Counted from the stretch's first letter, positions 56,202 to 64,000 are shown. The stretch is 64,000 bases of DNA from DASQUK01 sp035641315 (GCA_035641315.1 DASQUK010000004.1:1-64000); one strand, 5' to 3'. Made by a program: numbers and translations. Notes: generated from the sequence alone by a model not told the origin.

Positions 56202-58358
56202 ATGAGCCGGGCGGCGACCGACACCGCGCCCATCACGCTGGGCGAGCTGGCCGCCCTGCCGGTCGACCGGCTGAAAGGTGTGGGCGGGCGCAAGGCCGAG
56301 GCGCTGGCGGCGGTCGGCGTGGAGAACCTGCTCGACCTCCTCACCTACTACCCGCGCCGCTACGTCGACCGCACCAACGAGGCCCGCATCCGGGACCTGG
56401 TGGTCGGGGAGGAGGCGCTGGTCCTGGTCACCGTCCAGCGGGTCTCGTCGCGGCGCACCCGGGGGCGTCCGCCCAAGGTCCTGGTGACCGTGGACGTGAC
56501 CGACGGCAGCGGGCACCTGCGGGTCAGCTTCTTCAACCAGGCGTGGCGGGAGCGCCAGCTGCGGCCGGGGATGACCGTGGCGCTGTTCGGCAAGCTCGAG
56601 ATCTACGGCGGCCGCAAGCAGATGACCAATCCCGTGGTGGACCTGATCGGCGATCGCACGGGGCGCATCGTCCCCATCTACCCCCAGTCGGAGAAGGCGG
56701 GGCTGTCGACCTGGGAGATCGGCGATTGGGCGGCCGAGGCGCTGCGGCGATCCCAGGTGCGGGGCCTGCTCGACCCGGTGCCCGACTGGGTGCTCGAGCG
56801 GTTCGACCTGGTCACCCGCGCCGAGGCGTTCTCCGGCATCCACGCCCCCGACTCGATGGCCCACAAGGAGGTCGCCCGGCGGCGCCTGGTGCTCGACGAG
56901 CTGCTGCGGGTCCAGTTGGCCCTGGTCCAGCGCAAGCGGCACATCGAGCGCACGACCAAAGGCATCGCCCACCGCGTCGAGGGAGCGCTGGTCGACGCCT
57001 TCGTCGCCCGGCTGCCGTTCGACCTGACCGGCGACCAGCGGGCGGCCATCGACGAGATCCGCCGCGACCTCGCCGCGCCCCACCCCATGCACCGGCTGCT
57101 GCAGGGGGACGTCGGGGCCGGAAAGACGATCGTAGCCGTGTCGACGCTGCTGGCGGCCGTGCAGGGCGGGTACCAGGGGGCGTTCATGGCGCCGACCGAG
57201 GTGTTGGCCGAGCAGCACGCGCAGGGGATCCGGGAGCTGCTCGCCGGCGTCGAGGTGCCCGACGACGGGGCGACGCTGTTCGACGCCCGGCCGGTGCGAG
57301 TCGAGCTGCTCACCAACCGGGTGGGGGCGGCGGACCGCCGGCGCATCCTGGCCGACCTCGCGGCCGGGCAGGTCGACCTGGTGATCGGCACGCACGCGCT
57401 CATCCAGGAGGGCGTCGAGTTCCGGGCGCTGGGGGCGGTCGTGATCGACGAGCAGCATCGCTTCGGCGTCGAGCAGCGGGCGGCACTGCGGGACAAGTCC
57501 GCCGGTGGGGCCGTACCGGATGTGCTGGTCATGACGGCCACGCCCATCCCCCGGACGGCGGCGATGACCGTGTACGGCGACCTCGACGTGACCGTCATCC
57601 GCTCGCTCCCGGTCGGGCGCCAGCCCATCACCACGAGCTGGGTGCGGACGGACCACGACGAGGAGTCGATGTGGGACGCCGTCCGCCGCGAGGTGGCGGC
57701 GGGGCGGCAGGCGTACGTGGTGTGCCCGCTCATCGAGGAGTCCGAGAAGCTCGAGGTCCGTTCGGCCGAGGACACCTACGCGCGGCTCGCGGCGGACGAG
57801 CTGGCCGGGCTGCGGCTGGGCCTGCTCCACGGCCGCCTGGGGTCGGCCGACAAGGAGGCCACCATGCACCAGTTCCGGCAGGGCCGGCTCGACGTGCTGG
57901 TGGCAACGACGGTCATCGAGGTGGGCGTCGACGTCCCCAACGCCACCGTGATGGTGATCCTCGATGCCGACCGCTTCGGCATCGCCCAGCTCCACCAGCT
58001 CCGGGGCCGGGTGGGCCGGGGCAGCGAGCGGTCCTGGTGCTACCTCGTGAGCCGGTCGGACACCCCGGAGGCCGAGGCCCGGCTCGGCGCTCTGGTCGAG
58101 ACCACCGATGGGTTCGCCCTGGCCGAGGTCGACCTGGAGCTGCGCGGCGAGGGCACGATCATGGGCGAGCGGCAGAAAGGACGCAGCGACCTCAAGCTGG
58201 CGTCGCTACGGCGGGATCGGGACTGGGTGGAGAAGGCCCGCGAGGTGGCGTTCGCGATCGTCGACGGCGAGGGCGGGCTGGAGGCCCACGCCGAGCTGCT
58301 CGACGAGGTCGCACTCTTCCTTGACGAGGAAGACCAGGACTACCTGCTCAAGGGCTAA
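56202..58358 (+). CDS. recG: ATP-dependent DNA helicase RecG
   Basis: 718 residues. The N-terminal wedge domain contains an OB fold (VLVTVDVTDGSGHLRVSFFNQ) that recognises branched DNA. The helicase core has Walker A GDVGAGKT, DEQHRFG, TATPIPRT, VIEVGVDVPNAT and QLHQLRGRVGRG. It remodels stalled replication forks and Holliday junctions. It begins 25 bp after fakA with a weak ribosome-binding site, so it is probably read through from fakA. The last three bases overlap the end of the convergent zinc-ribbon gene. Confidence 0.95.
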   Translation: MSRAATDTAPITLGELAALPVDRLKGVGGRKAEALAAVGVENLLDLLTYYPRRYVDRTNEARIRDLVVGEEALVLVTVQRVSSRRTRGRPPKVLVTVDVTDGSGHLRVSFFNQAWRERQLRPGMTVALFGKLEIYGGRKQMTNPVVDLIGDRTGRIVPIYPQSEKAGLSTWEIGDWAAEALRRSQVRGLLDPVPDWVLERFDLVTRAEAFSGIHAPDSMAHKEVARRRLVLDELLRVQLALVQRKRHIERTTKGIAHRVEGALVDAFVARLPFDLTGDQRAAIDEIRRDLAAPHPMHRLLQGDVGAGKTIVAVSTLLAAVQGGYQGAFMAPTEVLAEQHAQGIRELLAGVEVPDDGATLFDARPVRVELLTNRVGAADRRRILADLAAGQVDLVIGTHALIQEGVEFRALGAVVIDEQHRFGVEQRAALRDKSAGGAVPDVLVMTATPIPRTAAMTVYGDLDVTVIRSLPVGRQPITTSWVRTDHDEESMWDAVRREVAAGRQAYVVCPLIEESEKLEVRSAEDTYARLAADELAGLRLGLLHGRLGSADKEATMHQFRQGRLDVLVATTVIEVGVDVPNATVMVILDADRFGIAQLHQLRGRVGRGSERSWCYLVSRSDTPEAEARLGALVETTDGFALAEVDLELRGEGTIMGERQKGRSDLKLASLRRDRDWVEKAREVAFAIVDGEGGLEAHAELLDEVALFLDEEDQDYLLKG

Positions 58359-58522
58359 TCGTCCGCGCTGTCGCCCGGGACGATCACGTCCCAGCGGTCC
58401 AGGCAGTCCTCACACCGGTAGACCAACAGGTCGCCCGGCTGCCAACCCCATTCGGCGGGCTCGGTGAGCAGGTGGGCGCGGCCGCCGCAGTCGACGCAGG
58501 TGATGACCTGGTCGACCTCCAC
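58355..58522 (-). CDS. 55-residue zinc-ribbon protein
   Basis: GTG start at 58522, stop TAG at 58355. Two Cys pairs, CVDC at about residues 9-12 and CEDC at about 41-44, separated by 28 residues with WGWQPGDLLVYR between, form a clear zinc-ribbon layout; a short acidic tail ends the protein. The start codon lies 3 bases after the stop of the enoyl-CoA hydratase gene, so translation is coupled. Small zinc ribbons next to acyl-CoA genes often act as partner or rubredoxin-like subunits, but no function is assigned. Confidence 0.7.
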   Translation of the reverse strand: MEVDQVITCVDCGGRAHLLTEPAEWGWQPGDLLVYRCEDCLDRWDVIVPGDSADD

Positions 58523-58525
58523 CGG

Positions 58526-59245
58526 CTAGCGGTCCCGCTCGGTGAAACGCGCCACGCCGGCGGCGAAGTCGTCGGCGAAGATCACGTCGCGGCCGAGGCG
58601 GTCCTCGTTGGCCAGAGCGTCGGCGATACCCAGTCCCAGCCCGTCGTACACGGCTCGCCGGTCGTTCACCACGCAACGCCAGGGGAACGAGGCGATCTGC
58701 TCGGCCAGCGCGATGGCGTCCTCGAGCGCTGTCCCCGCGGGGACCAGGCGGTCGACCAGGCCGATGCGCTCGGCCTCCTCGGCATCGATCTCCCGGCCGG
58801 TCAGGATGAGGTCCAGCGCCCGGCCCAGCCCCACGATGCGAGGCAGCCGGTAGGTCCCGCCGTCGACCAGCGGCACCCCCCAGCGCCGCTCCAGGCAGCC
58901 GAAGCGGGCGCCGCCGCCGGCCACCCGCAGGTCGCACCACGCCGCCAGCTCCAGCCCGCCGGCCACGCACCAGCCCTCGATGGCGGCGATGACCGGCTTG
59001 GAGAGCGCCAGCCGGGTGGGACCCAGCGGGCCGCTGTCACGCAGCCGGGGCAGGTCGCGCAGGTTGGCGCCGGCGCAGAACGCCTCGGTGTCGCCGGTCA
59101 GCACCGCCACCCGGGCCGACTCGTCGTAGTCGAAGGCCACGAACTGGTCGTGCAGCCGTTGGGCGGTCTTGGAGTTGATGGCGTTGCGGACCCGGGGCTG
59201 ATCGATGCGGATCACCCGCACCCGCTCGCCGGCGGCGTGGCTCAT
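58526..59245 (-). CDS. Enoyl-CoA hydratase/isomerase (crotonase) family
   Basis: 239 residues. The oxyanion hole segments are AFCAGANLRDL and GWCVAGGLELAAWCDLRVA; ERRWGVPLVDGGTYRLPRIVG follows. The catalytic glutamate pair of true hydratases (Glu in the ERRW loop and Glu in the next turn) is only partly conserved: one Glu is present in LERRW and the second position reads Asp/Gly (VDGG). It may thus be an isomerase or hydrolase rather than a classical hydratase. ATG 59245 has no good ribosome-binding site. It heads a two-gene unit with the zinc ribbon. Confidence 0.82.
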   Translation of the reverse strand: MSHAAGERVRVIRIDQPRVRNAINSKTAQRLHDQFVAFDYDESARVAVLTGDTEAFCAGANLRDLPRLRDSGPLGPTRLALSKPVIAAIEGWCVAGGLELAAWCDLRVAGGGARFGCLERRWGVPLVDGGTYRLPRIVGLGRALDLILTGREIDAEEAERIGLVDRLVPAGTALEDAIALAEQIASFPWRCVVNDRRAVYDGLGLGIADALANEDRLGRDVIFADDFAAGVARFTERDR

Positions 59246-59342
59246 GGCGACGAGGATGCCACTCCGGCCCGACCCCCACCCGCCGCCCCGTGGTGGCGTC
59301 GGCCTCCGGCCGACACTGGTCACCGGCCGGTACCGTCCCCGT

Positions 59343-59867
59343 GTGCGAGTCGTCGGTGGCAGCGCCAGCGGGCGCACGCTGGTGGCGCCGCCGGGCGGGC
59401 GCACCCGGCCGACGTCCGACCGCGTGCGGGAGGCGATCTTCAACGCCCTGTGGAGCCGCGGGGCGGTCGACGGCGCCCGGGTGCTCGACCTGTTCGCCGG
59501 CAGCGGGGCGCTGGGCGTCGAGGCCTTGTCCCGGGGCGCCGAGCACGCCACGTTCGTCGACTCCGATCGGGCGGCCCGCCGGGCGGTGCGGCGCAACCTC
59601 GAGGCGTGCGGCTTGTCCGACCGGGCCGACATCGTCGCCGCCCCGGCGGAGCGTTACCTGGCCGGGCTCGGCGCCGAGCGGTGGGAGCTGGCGTTCTGCG
59701 ACCCGCCCTACGCCTACACCGGCTGGGAACGATTGCTGGCAGCGCTGCCGGCGGGGCTCGTGGTCATCGAGTCCGACGAGCCCGTCGCCGTCCCGACCGG
59801 ATGGGACCTCGTGCGTGAGGGCCGCTACGGGGGGACCTGGGTCGGGTTCGCCGTCCGCACCACCTGA
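59343..59867 (+). CDS. rsmD: 16S rRNA (guanine966-N2)-methyltransferase
   Basis: 174 residues, Rossmann methyltransferase. It has the RsmD start (RVVGGSASGRTLVAPPGGRTRPTSDRVREAIFNALW, read as GRTRPTSDRVREAIF), the SAM loop DLFAGSGALGVEALSRGA and catalytic DPPYAY (a D/NPPY motif). It methylates G966 in the small ribosomal subunit. GTG 59343 follows TACCGT by 6 nt, suggesting a leaderless message. rsmD just before coaD is the conserved bacterial order. Confidence 0.93.
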   Translation: MRVVGGSASGRTLVAPPGGRTRPTSDRVREAIFNALWSRGAVDGARVLDLFAGSGALGVEALSRGAEHATFVDSDRAARRAVRRNLEACGLSDRADIVAAPAERYLAGLGAERWELAFCDPPYAYTGWERLLAALPAGLVVIESDEPVAVPTGWDLVREGRYGGTWVGFAVRTT

Positions 59868-59920
59868 CCTCCGCCGTCGGTGCCGGGGTCGCGCCCCTGC
59901 CGAGGGCTACCGTGGCGTCC

Positions 59921-60400
59921 GTGACCACGGTCCTCTATCCCGGCTCGTTCGACCCCATCCACAACGGGCACCTCGGCATCATCGAGGTAGCGGCCCGGCT
60001 GTTCGACGAGGTGGTGGTCGCCGCCGTGCGCAACCCGCAGAAGGGTGAGCCGCTCTTCAGCCTCGAGGACCGCCAGGCGATGATCGACGAGTCGGTGGCC
60101 CACCTCGACAACGTGAAGATCACCATGTTCTCGAGCCTGGTCGTCGACCTGGCCCGGGAGGTGGGCGCCGACTTCATCGTCAAGGGCCTGAGGGTCGTGT
60201 CCGACTTCGAGGCCGAGCTGATCATGGCGCAGATGAACCGGGCGGTGTCCGGCGTGGACACGCTGTTCATCCCGTCCGACTCGGCGAACTCGTTCCTGGC
60301 GTCGAAGCTGATCCGCGAGATCGCCCGCTTCGGCGGCGACGTCAGCTCGATGGTCCCCCCGCCGGTCGCCAAGCGGCTGGCAGAGCGGTTCGGCAAGTGA
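59921..60400 (+). CDS. coaD: Phosphopantetheine adenylyltransferase
   Basis: 159 residues (162 from the earlier GTG at 59912). YPGSFDPIHNGHLGII holds the HxGH nucleotidyltransferase motif; the KGLRVVSDFEAELIMAQMNR segment is the substrate-binding helix, and SANSFLASKLIREIARFGGDV is the ATP-contact end. It catalyses the penultimate step of CoA synthesis. GTG 59921 fits TACCGT (59908-59913) with 7-nt spacing, while GTG 59912 fits a GAGGG ribosome-binding site; both are possible. The stop overlaps the next start (TGATG). Confidence 0.94.
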   Translation: MTTVLYPGSFDPIHNGHLGIIEVAARLFDEVVVAAVRNPQKGEPLFSLEDRQAMIDESVAHLDNVKITMFSSLVVDLAREVGADFIVKGLRVVSDFEAELIMAQMNRAVSGVDTLFIPSDSANSFLASKLIREIARFGGDVSSMVPPPVAKRLAERFGK

Positions 60401-60993
60401 TGACCGGCGACGACGACCAGTCCTTCGAGGTGCGGGTGGCGCAGCGGGCGCCGGGCGGCGACGTCGAGGCACTGCTGAACCGGGTTCGGGAGCTGATCGA
60501 CGGGGCCCGCCCGGCGCCGCTGTCGGCGCAGCAGGTCAAGGTCGACCGCGACGAGCTGCTCGACCTCCTGGACCAGGCCATCGAGCGCCTGCCCGAGGAA
60601 GTGCGCTCGGCGCGCTGGCTCATGAAGGACCGGGACGAGTTCCTGGCTCGCACCCGGCGCGAGGCCGACGACATCCTGGCGGCGGCCCGGGGCCAGGCCG
60701 AACGCATGGTGCAGCGCTCCGAGGTCATGAAGGCCGCCCAGGCGAAGGCACGGCGTGTGCTCGAGGACGCCCGGGCCGAGGCGAGCCGGCGCCGCAACGA
60801 GGCCGACGACTATTGCGACAAGCGCTTGGCACAGTTCGAGACCGTCTTGGAGCGCACCATGGCGGTGGTGACCACCGGGCGCGCCAAGCTGCGCGGCGAG
60901 CGCGTCGAGCGCGACGACACCAACGAAGGAACCACCGCTCCGGGCCCGGAGGCCGACCCCGACTCGGCGTTTTTCGACCAAGACCGGGTATAA
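60400..60993 (+). CDS. SepIVA-like coiled-coil protein
   Basis: 197 residues. After a short disordered start, residues 22-60 contain ALLNRVRELIDGARPAPLSAQQVKVDRDELLDLLDQAIERL, then a long coiled coil (about 65-170) rich in Arg, Glu and Ala (MKDRDEFLARTRREADDILAAARGQAERMV). The tail is acidic. Length, DivIVA-like coiled coil and position between coaD and DUF177/rpmF/rnc/fpg match mycobacterial SepIVA (Rv2927c), a DivIVA-domain protein needed for septation and polar growth. Overlaps the coaD stop. The assignment rests on synteny and coiled-coil pattern. Confidence 0.75.
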   Translation: MTGDDDQSFEVRVAQRAPGGDVEALLNRVRELIDGARPAPLSAQQVKVDRDELLDLLDQAIERLPEEVRSARWLMKDRDEFLARTRREADDILAAARGQAERMVQRSEVMKAAQAKARRVLEDARAEASRRRNEADDYCDKRLAQFETVLERTMAVVTTGRAKLRGERVERDDTNEGTTAPGPEADPDSAFFDQDRV

Positions 60994-61003
60994 GGGGCGC
61001 GAG

Positions 61004-61552
61004 ATGTCGCGTCGGTTCGTCGTGTCCACCGCGGAGCTGTTCCGCCACCCGGGCACTCGCCAGCACGTGTCGCTCAGCGGGGGGGTGCCGGGCGTGGCGC
61101 TGTCCACGTCGCGCCTGACCGACGACGACGTGGACGCCGATCTCACGCTCGAGGCGCAAGGGTCGACGCTGATCGCCACGGGCCGGGTGTTCGGCCGCTG
61201 GACGGGCGAGTGCCGGCGCTGCCTGGGGGCCACGGGTGGGGAGCTCGTCGTCGATCTGCGGGAGATCTTCGAGCCCGATCCCGTCGAGGGCGAGACCTAT
61301 CCGCTCGGTGTGGACCACGTGGACCTCGAGCCCGCCCTGCGGGAGGCGCTGGCCCTGGCGCTGCCACTGGCGCCGCTGTGCGACGAGGCGTGCCCCGGCC
61401 CCGACCCCGAGGACCATCCCGTCACGGTCGAAGGCGAGTCCCAGGGGGACGAGGGCGATGAAGGCGGCGGCAACGGTGCGAACGGCACCAACGGGCGCGT
61501 GCCCGCCGATCCCCGCTGGTCCGCGCTCGACGCCCTGCGTTTCGACCGGTAG
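61004..61552 (+). CDS. YceD/DUF177-family protein
   Basis: 182 residues. Recognisable DUF177 features: RWTGECRRCLGATGGELVVDLREIFEP in the middle (read GECRRCLG) and LEPALREALALALPLAPLCDEACPGP, with Cys pairs CRRC and CDEAC that probably bind zinc, followed by the terminal DPRWSALDALRF motif. DUF177 proteins are needed for 23S rRNA accumulation or ribosome assembly in plants and bacteria and almost always precede rpmF, as here. A Gly/Asn-rich insertion lies before the last motif. ATG 61004 has AGGGGCGCGAG upstream. Confidence 0.9.
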   Translation: MSRRFVVSTAELFRHPGTRQHVSLSGGVPGVALSTSRLTDDDVDADLTLEAQGSTLIATGRVFGRWTGECRRCLGATGGELVVDLREIFEPDPVEGETYPLGVDHVDLEPALREALALALPLAPLCDEACPGPDPEDHPVTVEGESQGDEGDEGGGNGANGTNGRVPADPRWSALDALRFDR

Positions 61553-61593
61553 TTGCGTCGAGTCAGGGACGGCCCGCTAGGCTTCTCGCTTCC

Positions 61594-61773
61594 ATGGCCG
61601 TCCCCAAGAAGAAGACCTCCAAGGCCAAGAGCCGCAGCCGCCGTGCCAGCGCCTGGCGCCTCGAGCGCCCGGCGCGCAGCGTCTGCCCGCGCTGCCGGGC
61701 CGTGAAGCTGCCGCACGTGGTGTGCGGCAACTGCGGCTGGTACGGCGGCCGCGTGGCCGTCGAGGTCGACTGA
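61594..61773 (+). CDS. rpmF: 50S ribosomal protein L32
   Basis: 59 residues: MAVPKKKTSKAKSRSRRAS at the start, then zinc-binding CPRC and CGNC pairs, ending GWYGGRVAVEVD. The basic N-terminus extends into the ribosome. TAGGCT (61578-61583) is 10 nt before ATG 61594, so its own promoter with a very short leader is possible in addition to transcription from the upstream gene. The plsX gene follows, the usual rpmF-plsX order. Confidence 0.96.
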   Translation: MAVPKKKTSKAKSRSRRASAWRLERPARSVCPRCRAVKLPHVVCGNCGWYGGRVAVEVD

Positions 61774-61814
61774 GCCCTCCCGTACCCCGGAGCGGGCTCG
61801 CCTCGGGCGCTCAC

Positions 61815-62795
61815 ATGCTGCCGATCGCCATCGACGCCATGGGCGGCGACCATGCCCCCGGCGCCATCGTCGAGGGCGCCCAGCGCGCCGCGGCGGAGCT
61901 CGGTGTGCCGGTCATGCTGGTGGGACGCCCCGACGACGTCGATCCGCTGCGCGGCGACCTCGAGCTGGTGGCCGCGTCGCAGGTGATCGGCATGGACGAC
62001 GATCCCGGCTCCAGCGTGCGCACGATGAAGGACTCGTCGCTGGTGCGGGCCGCCGAGGCCGTGCGTGACGGCCGGGCCTCGGCCATGGTGTCGGCCGGCA
62101 ACACCGGTGCCTCGATGGCCTCGGCGCTGCTGCGGATGGGGCGGATCAAGGGGGTGGCCCGACCGGCGATCGCCACGCCGATCCCGGTCCCGGGCTCGAC
62201 GCCGACGGTGCTGCTCGACGCCGGCGCCAACGCCGAGTGCCAGCCCCAGTGGCTGGTGCAGTTCGCCCTGATGGGCGCGGTCTTCTCCCGCGAGCGCTAC
62301 GGCATCGCCGAGCCCCGGGTCGGCCTGCTGTCGATCGGTGAGGAGTCCACCAAGGGCAACCCGCTGGTCAAGGAGGCCCATGCGCTGCTGGTGGAGGCGG
62401 GAGCCCTCGACCGCGCCGGCGCCAGCTTCGTCGGCAACGTCGAGGGCCGCGACATCATGACCTCCGCGGTCGACGTGGTCGTCACCGACGGCTTCACCGG
62501 CAACGTGGCCCTCAAGACGCTGGAGGGCGGGATGCGCTCCCTGGTCACCGCCGTGATCGAGGGCCTGAGCGCTACCGACGTGGCCGATACCGCCCTCGGT
62601 GCCCTGCTGCCGCTCTACAACACGCTCGATCCCGACCGGACCGGGGGCGCCATGCTCCTGGGTGTGGACGGTGTGTGCATCATCAGCCACGGATCGTCGT
62701 CTGCGACCGCCATCGTCAACGCCGCCCGAGTCGCCGGCGAGATGGTCGAGGCCGACATCGTGGAGCGGCTGCGGTCCGCGATCGCCGCCGCCTGA
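61815..62795 (+). CDS. plsX: Phosphate acyltransferase PlsX
   Basis: 326 residues: IAIDAMGGDHAPGAIVEGA at the start, SAGNTGASMASALLRMGRIKGVARPAIA in the middle and EGRDIMTSAVDVVVTDGFTGNVALKTLEG near the C-terminus are the PlsX family blocks. It makes acyl-phosphate from acyl-ACP for membrane phospholipid synthesis, linking it to FakA at 54.5 kb and AcpP just downstream. ATG 61815 is used since the family's IAIDAMGGD begins three residues in. Confidence 0.95.
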   Translation: MLPIAIDAMGGDHAPGAIVEGAQRAAAELGVPVMLVGRPDDVDPLRGDLELVAASQVIGMDDDPGSSVRTMKDSSLVRAAEAVRDGRASAMVSAGNTGASMASALLRMGRIKGVARPAIATPIPVPGSTPTVLLDAGANAECQPQWLVQFALMGAVFSRERYGIAEPRVGLLSIGEESTKGNPLVKEAHALLVEAGALDRAGASFVGNVEGRDIMTSAVDVVVTDGFTGNVALKTLEGGMRSLVTAVIEGLSATDVADTALGALLPLYNTLDPDRTGGAMLLGVDGVCIISHGSSSATAIVNAARVAGEMVEADIVERLRSAIAAA

Positions 62796-62883
62796 AGCCG
62801 ATTGCGCTACGTCTTCACAAGCGCACAAACGTCGGCCCCGGTAAGCTGCCCGCGTTCTACCCGAGACCAGGAGTACATCCGTC

Positions 62884-63171
62884 GTGCCCGCCGAGACCCA
62901 CGTCGAGCGCAGTCCCCTCGATCGCGAACAGGTCTTCGACCTGATCCGCGACCGCTTGGCCGACATCCTCGAGGTCGAGCCGTCCACCATCCACGAGGGC
63001 GACTCGTTCACCGACGACCTCGACGCCGATTCGCTGGCCCTCATCGAGCTGGCCGAGGCGCTCGAGGAGGAGCTGGGGGAGCGCAGCGTCGGCTTCCGCA
63101 TCGAGGACGAAGACCTCGAGGACATCAAGACGGTGCGCGACGCCGTCGACTACGTCCTCGCCCGACTGTAG
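62884..63171 (+). CDS. acpP: Acyl carrier protein
   Basis: 95 residues. The phosphopantetheine site is Ser50 in DDLDADSLALIELAEALEEEL. The surrounding helices are strongly acidic, as usual for ACP. An N-terminal extension of about 12 residues (PAETHVERSPLDRE) precedes helix I. It carries growing acyl chains for fatty-acid synthase II and donates them to PlsX. GTG 62884 is preceded by CCAGGAGTACATCC, giving a reasonable ribosome-binding site. The 88-bp gap before it contains TTGCGC and TAAGCT, which could be a promoter. Confidence 0.94.
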   Translation: MPAETHVERSPLDREQVFDLIRDRLADILEVEPSTIHEGDSFTDDLDADSLALIELAEALEEELGERSVGFRIEDEDLEDIKTVRDAVDYVLARL

Positions 63172-63250
63172 GGCCACGACCATCTCGCTCCCCGTTCTAC
63201 GGCTCGACGACCTCGCCCGTCGTCTCGGCGTCCGCCTGGACGACGCCGAT

Positions 63251-63898
63251 GTGCTGGCGCCAGCGCTCGTCCACCGGTCGTGGTGCGCAGAGAACCCCGG
63301 GTACGAGTCCAACGAGCGGCTGGAGTTCCTGGGCGACGCCGTGCTCGGCCTGATCGTCACCGATCACGCCTTCCACGCCTACACCAGCCTCAGCGAGGGT
63401 GAGCTGACCGACGTCCGCAAGGCGGTCGTCAACGCCGTCACCCTTGCGGAGGTGGCCGACGAGCTGGACCTCGGCGACTACCTGCTGCTCGGCAAGGGCG
63501 AGGAGCAGTCGGGCGGGCGGGAGAAGCCCTCGATCCTGGCCGACGCGCTCGAGGCGGTGCTCGGCGCCGTGTACGTCTCGGCGGGCATGGACGAGGCCCA
63601 CGACCTGGTGCTGCGGCTGGTGGGCGAGCGGGTCGCCGAGGCGCATGCCGGTGGGCCCGGGGGACAGGACTACAAGAGCCGCCTGCAGGAGCTGACTGCC
63701 CGGCACTTCGACGAGGCACCGCACTACGAGACCCTCGCCGAGGGGCCCGACCACGCCCGGCGCTTCCACGTGACCGTGGCCGTCGCCGGCGTTGCCCGCG
63801 GCACGGGCGACGGGCGCTCGAAGAAGCAAGCCGAGCAGGTGGCGGCCCGCGACGCCTACGCCACGTTGCTGGCCGAGCTGGAGAGCGACTATGCCTGA
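63251..63898 (+). CDS. rnc: Ribonuclease III
   Basis: At least 215 residues. The signature NERLEFLGDAVLGLIV lies near the start, with KPSILADALEAVLGAVYV (second catalytic acidic motif) and a C-terminal double-stranded RNA-binding domain (DYKSRLQELTARHF, GRSKKQAEQVAARDAYATL). It processes rRNA precursors. GTG 63251 is the first standard start, but the in-frame codons before it encode LDDLARRLGVRLDDADVL, which matches the family's first helix. Translation therefore probably starts upstream at a non-standard codon such as ATC 63182. The stop overlaps fpg. Confidence 0.93.
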   Translation: MLAPALVHRSWCAENPGYESNERLEFLGDAVLGLIVTDHAFHAYTSLSEGELTDVRKAVVNAVTLAEVADELDLGDYLLLGKGEEQSGGREKPSILADALEAVLGAVYVSAGMDEAHDLVLRLVGERVAEAHAGGPGGQDYKSRLQELTARHFDEAPHYETLAEGPDHARRFHVTVAVAGVARGTGDGRSKKQAEQVAARDAYATLLAELESDYA

Positions 63899-64000
63899 GC
63901 TGCCCGAGATCGAGACCGTGCGCCGCGGTCTCGAGCGCGAGACGGTCGGGCGCCGGGTCCGTTCGGTCGACGTGCCGGTGGCCAAGGCGACCCAGCGCAA
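63891..64000 (+). CDS. mutM: Formamidopyrimidine-DNA glycosylase, 5' part (cut by window edge)
   Basis: The first 36 codons are visible: MPELPEIETVRRGLERETVG, with the catalytic N-terminal Pro2 and Glu3 of the Fpg/Nei family (after removal of Met). It excises 8-oxoguanine and formamidopyrimidines. ATG 63891 overlaps the rnc stop by eight bases. The rnc-fpg order matches mycobacteria. The remainder lies beyond the window. Confidence 0.95.
   Translation, partial: MPELPEIETVRRGLERETVGRRVRSVDVPVAKATQR

Noticed and set aside
56082..57995. 637-codon minus-strand frame opposite recG
   Set aside because: No domain, His/Arg/Val-biased shadow of recG coding sequence.
61669..61700. CTGCCCGCGCTG inside rpmF, resembling an arm of the 42-nt palindrome
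   Set aside because: It encodes the zinc-site CPRC of L32 and has no matching right arm.
62848..62870. CTGCCCGCG before acpP, resembling the same arm
   Set aside because: No complementary arm within 60 bases downstream; chance similarity in GC-rich DNA.

Overview
The window looks like a core chromosomal segment of a high-GC actinobacterium, most likely of the class Acidimicrobiia. The evidence is as follows: a one-polypeptide 2-oxoglutarate decarboxylase/dehydrogenase (kgd); the non-canonical mismatch endonuclease NucS; GTP-type PEP carboxykinase; several probable F420/FMN enzymes; UvrD2 with a C-terminal HRDC domain; a SepIVA-like gene between coaD and the DUF177/rpmF/plsX/acpP/rnc/fpg block; and many genes whose start codon lies 6-9 nt after a TAnnnT hexamer, the usual sign of leaderless transcripts. 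The class is an inference from gene content and style; no rRNA is present. I see no tRNA, IS element, prophage or CRISPR array.

Layout. 1-5.9 kb: a truncated acidic ORF, a 43-residue C2H2-like protein, an SDR/MaoC fatty-acid pair, nucS with an ABC1 kinase, and a divergent alkyltransferase-like/PhyH pair. 5.9-9.5 kb: sulfate activation (cysQ divergent from cysD-cysN-cysC), with a tandem 22-bp repeat in the shared control region. 9.5-18.5 kb: small oxidoreductase-type genes, ettA, kgd under a palindrome-embedded promoter, an esterase lipoprotein and a ferritin-like diiron protein. 18.5-33.2 kb: a signalling island with a cyclic-nucleotide-binding protein, an MBL-fold hydrolase, and a six-gene operon (response regulator fused to a class III cyclase, ABC ATPase, two FtsX-type permeases, membrane histidine kinase, third FtsX-type permease). 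Two further response regulators converge on it. 33.2-41.6 kb: lipoprotein, HAD hydrolase, M20 peptidase, a NYN-S1-histone-H1-like protein, xthA, a sigma-region-4-only protein, uvrD2, a mini-zincin and a PH/SHOCT membrane protein.

41.8-51.4 kb: BtuF-like protein, galK/galT, LLM oxidoreductase, an alpha/beta hydrolase bracketed by repeats, an acyl-CoA racemase, a PIG-L deacetylase, an MhuD-like haem monooxygenase and a strange LPxTG-containing fusion ORF. 51.4-54.4 kb: hsp20, pckG, a cold-shock-like protein and rpmB. 54.5-64 kb: fakA, recG, a zinc ribbon, an enoyl-CoA hydratase, rsmD, coaD, sepIVA-like, DUF177, rpmF, plsX, acpP, rnc and the start of fpg. This last block is housekeeping with conserved order.

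The most interesting material is (i) the phosphorelay/cyclic-nucleotide/ABC island, (ii) a family of three 42-nt intergenic palindromes with identical architecture and covarying arms, (iii) the in-frame fusion with an internal LPxTG anchor and a nucleophile-less esterase domain, and (iv) a set of promoter-level patterns: widespread leaderless signals, a divergent promoter sharing one TA step, and several strong operator-like palindromes.
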